DNA of 64,000 nt from contig CM049406.2 in the NCBI GenBank assembly GCA_026929865.2, positions 23,687,501-23,751,500 of the forward strand, read 5' to 3'. The position numbers and the translations under genes were made by a program. Positions within the stretch are counted from its first letter, which is position 1. Every line of letters starts with the position of its first letter. The notes beneath the pieces are model-generated. The model saw only the letters and a program-made list of their open reading frames with translations. It was not told where the DNA came from and searched no databases. Source of the DNA: Hyperoplus lanceolatus (taxonomy: Eukaryota; Chordata; Actinopteri; Uranoscopiformes; Ammodytidae). Shown in pieces: positions 59,501 to 64,000 of the stretch.

Positions 59501-61543
59501 AGGGTTCAAGGGTAGTTTTGGATCAGGGACCGTTTGTTGGAATTTACGTCCATCAGCTGCCTTAGTTACAGGACGTTGGGGTGGATGTACAGTAGGTGAA
59601 GTAGGGTTCAAAGGGAAGTAAGGTATCCGAGGTTCATCAATATCATATTGTCCCCGATATGGTTTGTTAGGTACCTCTGGATTCGGAGAAAAATCTGGTA
59701 CCTGGGGAATAGCATATTGTGAAGGATGTGTGGGCGCATGCATCCCTTCGCTTGGTCTTTGCAAATTTTTAACCTTTCCTGGAATTTTTGTGAGTTCAGT
59801 TTGAGCTGATGAAAGCAATGGACAGGAAATTTTTGTTTCTCCATCTCCAGCCAATTCAAATGTGTACATTCCATCCTGAAACAAAACGTGAGTGGGTTAC
59901 AAAATGCATTTATTTTAAAAGGAGAAAGTCAAGATTCTGATTTTAACCATACCTTTGCCTCCAGGCAGGGTGCATAGTGAACAGAAATGACTACACCCTC
60001 GGGATGTTCAACTACACTGAACCCACATCTGGGTGAGGCATTCATCAATGGCTCCCAGTTACCAGTCACTGTATAAATAAACACATTACTGCCAAGCACA
60101 CTTTATAGAAACAGTGAACATCTACAGCTATGGTCGTTCATAAAAAAGGTCCTTGGACAAGTTTGTTTTCCAGTAAAATTTAATCTCACCCCAGTAAATA
60201 TTTTTGTTATCTCAAAGAAACTTCTCAATGCATCCATTTAAACATGGGATAGCAAAGCACAGATCTTACCTAAAAGTAATCCAATATGAATGCAACCCTG
60301 ACAACTAAATGGATGTAGCTAAAATGAGATTACATCAGTGTTTCGACAATCATAATGTATACAGAGCAGTCCAGAAGACATGCAATGCCTTTAGTCAGTG
60401 ACTGAAATATTCAAATGAAACTTACATTTTACTTTTATTTTAGCAACAGGGAGAGTCCATTCCAATTTCACAACCATCCCCCCAGTATGGCAGGTGGCCA
60501 TTGGAGGGTTAGATGAAGACTTCCCTACCAGAGGGCATGACATCCTCACTGGTAACCCCAACCAAATCAATGGGAGAATATAGCTGTCCTCCTGAAACCA
60601 GAAAAAAAATGTTAGAAGCATACATAATTCAAATGTACCTTGCTTCCACACCAAAATATCCTACCTCATGAGTGACAAAACAACCATCATATGGTGCAAC
60701 TAATTCCATATCTCTCCCTGTTGATTTGACAGTGTAACCACAGCTTGGTGGCAACTTGGACAGAGGCAGAGGAGACAGTCGACTCCCTATGCAATTAAAT
60801 GAAAGGGGGGGGGGGGGGGATTATTAAAAAATAAGACTACACTTCATGTTTTGTAAAAATGATGTGTACTGAAACCTTACCCCTGTCCACAAAGAGCAAT
60901 GATCCACGGGTAGAAGAAGTTTGGACTTGAAGCTTCATGGAGTCTCCGGTACATTCAACTTTGGGGTCCATTTTCAGGATTTTGTCAACTGCCCCATTGT
61001 CTGGCTTCACCAGCGATAAGTCTTCAATCTGCCCCTGGGGTTGCTCGGACCGACTCCAACCTTTTAAAAACAGTCTTTATACGTTTGAATAAGTAAGCCA
61101 CCATCATTTAAATGTTCTAAGACTAATTCCATTACAAGCCTAAAAAAAACACAGGTTAACAAGACAAGCATTTGGGGGGGGGGGGGGGGGTAAAAATTCT
61201 GATTGACTACTGAATGATTGATTTTGTGCAGGATTGTTGTAGCATACAAATGTCAACTTTACTTACCCATGTCTGCTTGGTACTCTGTATCAACATCCAT
61301 TAAGATCCCTGTAGACTTTCTACCTTTGAGTTGAGCACTTTGTGGAGAATGTTGCCCAATTAAGAATCTTCCATGATGCAGTTCTCTTCCTTTAGATCTA
61401 CCTTGATCAAGTGACGAGTTTGCCGTTAATGTGTCCGGTTCCTTAAGCCTCGGCAGTATTGAGCAATGGGAAAATGAACTAGCAATCAAAAATAGTCCTA
61501 AACGTGTTAAGAAGGTAGTTTCCCCACTGCCTCTATTCGCCAT
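56508..61543 (-). CDS. Secreted proline-rich protein with ZP-like Cys modules
   Basis: Seven exons: 61543-61267, 61060-60881, 60786-60665, 60591-60426, 60068-59953, 59875-56626 and 56554-56508. They give 4158 nt (1385 residues), phases consistent. A signal peptide starts at MANRGSG (an in-frame Met also exists at 61567). Residues about 105-290 carry spaced Cys modules resembling ZP-N (VECTGDSMKLQV, PSCGYTV, YDGCFVTHEED, VRMSCP, then SPRCGFSVVEH, HYAPCLEAK). The 3250-nt exon is Pro/Gln/Asn-rich and contains four 80-residue (240-bp) tandem units between about 58800 and 59620. No membrane anchor or full ZP-C is seen. A structural matrix or egg-coat role is inference. AATAAA lies just past the stop. 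I do not recognise a named orthologue. Confidence 0.8.
58800..59640 (-). repeat. 240-bp coding tandem repeat
   Basis: Four units at 240-bp spacing encode PTVHPPHSPVTKAADERQ... through ...KDIDEPQLPYFPWNP. The 5' unit (near 59560) is most diverged; the inner ones differ by a few residues, indicating recent expansion or gene conversion. Confidence 0.9.
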
Positions 61544-61619
61544 AGGAGCTAAGGAAAGACACCGCAAAGGGAGATTGCCTCAGGAGTGTGCTGCAAAATC
61601 AGAGCTCCGCTGTTAAAGT

Positions 61620-64000
61620 GGACAGTTGTAAAGACTGAGCGCGTGAGGTTTGGTGCTAATTACGACGAGTCAAACACTTACCCTGAAGCAGATGTTACCA
61701 ATTGCGCAATTAAGGCCGCGAAGGATACGGCAGTGTCATTCAACTTACAAGTGAAAATATCTGTCGCCTTTTATTCCGCTTCTTGAGCGACAAACAATTT
61801 GGACATAGATATAAAAATCACACACACCTGGATAGGCGGGATAAGGGTGGCCTTATTGCCTATTTTGACTTAGGGACTTGTCCTCTATGCACAAATGCTT
61901 TCAATAAAAAATATTTGAAACAGAAAAGTGAAAATATCTGTAGGTGAGGTTCTCCCTCGCCAACTTTCTGTCACTTAATGGGGTAAGAGATTACGGAGAA
62001 TGCTGGTTCACAAATCACTTTGTCAAAATCAGCAAAAGTCTCCTCACATTATACCTGTCCGTAGCCTACTGTGTGTGCGCTGAAAAAAAAATCTGGCCTT
62101 AATATATACATAGCCTAGGCTCTGTAAACTGGTAGGCCTATGTAAACAAAGGGAATGTAAACATTGGGCCTGCTTTTTTTCAGCAGATCAAATTACATTT
62201 ACCCTAATTAATTACATTTAATTAAGGTAGGCCTATATGCCTAAGCCATATGAATTTGAATTAACTTAAGTCTACATCTGTTAAACTATTTCCGTTAGCC
62301 ACTGGATACTATTTTTCACAAAGAAGACTTCATCAAAAAAAACTTGCATCATTTTCTTATAGTATAGGCCTAACGTAGTCAAAGGTAATGGTATGGTAGG
62401 CCTATGTGTGTCAACTGGCCTAAGTCATTACGCTATAGGGGAAATTAAAATGAGAAAATTAAAAACTATATGGGTTTCACTTTTTCTTTATTTGGTCAAT
62501 GAATGAGACACTAGTTTATTACTTTGGTCTAATCTACAAAGTCATATTATGTTATTAGATATCCTAGTAAAAGGTTTACTTCTTTACATTAACTCTAAAA
62601 CAAGTCTTACTCCTGCCTAATTGTGCTTTTACTTGACCTGAGGGGGGTGATTGCAATGTCTGACACTAGGGTAGAGCACTGATACTTACTCTCATTAATA
62701 GAAAACTGAGTAGGCCTACATAAGGCTATAATCACTAATGTATTGCATCAATAATACAGTACATGTGTACTGAATACATCAATTTCATTTATAGACTCAA
62801 CTTCTGAAATCAACATACTAGTTTGTACTTACAAGGCAACAGACTGGACATATGGGCTTTACCTCTGGTTGGAATAACTTTTATTTGATCCGTCTGTAAA
62901 CAAAATGTCTTGTCAATTCATGGCATTTTATATAGCAGATTTTGTGGCAGAGGGAATTTCCAACTTAAAAAAAAAAAAAAAAAAGAAAAATACTCCCAAC
63001 TTATTTTTCTGTCGTTTAATTCTGTACAATTTCCACAAATTCTGGAGATTAAGAATGCCAAAATATCCCTTAGGAAAGTGCCATTAAAAGTTAACTCTTG
63101 CTGGGGCAGCAGTTAAAAATCCAACTCTTTGTAGCAACAGATCAGATCAATTTCTATGGCACAGTATACAGTTATTCTCAGAAAAGTTTCACAAGACAAC
63201 TTACAAATGTTCTTATTCCAACCAACACCATTTTCAATATGTTAAGTGTACACAGCATCATTTATTTTATTTTAAATATACTTCTAAGTACCTCACTATG
63301 ACAATTTGTGAATACACCTTTGATGACTAAAGCACAAGGCAAATAATTCCAAGGTGTTGGGAGCCCAACAGCTTGGGTTGACAGTCAAAATGCATTCATA
63401 CTGTAGTAAAATGACATTGCCGGTTCATTAGTTAATGGACATGAAGTTAGCGACAAATCAATTAGTGATGTAGTAGTGTTTAAGCATATAGGTAAGCAGT
63501 TAAATGGTTTACAGTCATCTGAAGTTGTCTTAAAGTTTTACAGTCAACAGGTGATGCCAACAATCATTGATCAGAATAAACTGAAGTAATTCTGATTATC
63601 CTCGTATTGACAATTGGTCCAAAGGGGAGGGGAGCAAAATGTATTTCACATAACGTGTGTAGTGATTTACAGAAAGATTTACAAAGAGCAAGATGACAAT
63701 GAACTGTCACGGAGATGGAATGTCCACTGAGACTCTTAAATGTGGTGAAGAATCATGAGAATATTTGAGACCTCAGCAATGCTGACCTTACACTACACTC
63801 AAACAACAGCCCACAACCACATCATTAACTTGTAAGACCACATTCAGGTACAACAGCAAAAGCATTTGATGGAGGCTAGAAGTTGTTGTGTTTTAGGGTG
63901 GAGAAATGGTACACACATACAGGACTTAAGTCAGAGAACATTTGTTATTTCTTTAATGGAGACTTGAAGACGGAGGCAGATTAGAAGATGGTTTTGGCTG
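61620..64000. other. Intergenic, no gene seen
   Basis: AT-rich. It holds a partial MITE (61990-62180) and a poly-A run at 62967-62984. The short open frames carry no recognisable domain. Confidence 0.5.
61990..62180. repeat. Palindromic MITE copy D (half)
   Basis: One arm and the loop of the family are present: tcactttgtcaaaatcagca, tctcctcaca, gtgcgctgaaaaaaaaatct and catagcctaggctctgtaaa. The second arm is not recognisable. Confidence 0.55.

Noticed and set aside
1..64000. CRISPR arrays, operons or other prokaryotic systems
   Set aside because: The window is vertebrate nuclear DNA; the direct repeats seen are microsatellites, coding repeats or transposons.

Overview
The window looks like euchromatin from a ray-finned (teleost) fish. 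It has compact multi-exon vertebrate genes, long dinucleotide microsatellites, and a dense mix of fish-type Tc1, hAT, piggyBac, L2-like LINE and tRNA-SINE insertions. There are no prokaryotic features. Most genes were assembled by hand from splice sites. For each complete model, exon phases join without a frame break and the total length is divisible by three.

Layout, left to right. (1) 1-3.5 kb: terminal exons of an upstream complement factor H-like gene, followed by a fragment of the 3' exon of zbtb41. Both are copies of sequence found again at 25-28.2 kb, so this is a segmental duplication. (2) 3.5-8.1 kb: mobile elements, including a TTAA-flanked piggyBac relic and a hAT element with an 8-bp target duplication. 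(3) 8.1-25.7 kb: a complete small secreted factor H-like gene (signal peptide, three CCP/sushi modules, short Cys-rich tail). Its introns are inflated by a LINE, two hAT/TIR elements and other repeats. (4) 27.9-34.0 kb, minus strand: zbtb41, ten coding exons, BTB plus thirteen C2H2 fingers. (5) 36.0-44.7 kb, plus strand: a crumbs gene, crb1 by position. Its model has a private signal-peptide exon and a private membrane/tail exon and lacks the ERLI-type crumbs tail, so it resembles the CRB1-B form. (6) 46.4-50.9 kb, minus: senp5, a SUMO protease, with an intact Tc1-like (DD38E) transposon in intron 5. (7) 53.2-55.1 kb, plus: fetuin-A (ahsg), seven exons. (8) 56.5-61.5 kb, minus: an unnamed secreted protein with ZP-like Cys modules and a very long proline-rich tail carrying four 80-residue repeats. 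(9) 61.6-64 kb: no gene seen.

The order factor H-like - ZBTB41 - CRB1 matches human 1q31 (CFH/F13B - ASPM - ZBTB41 - CRB1), which supports the gene names; ASPM is not present between them here. The genes do not form a pathway. Factor H-like and fetuin are secreted plasma-type proteins, crumbs is a photoreceptor/epithelial polarity protein, and senp5 and zbtb41 are nuclear.
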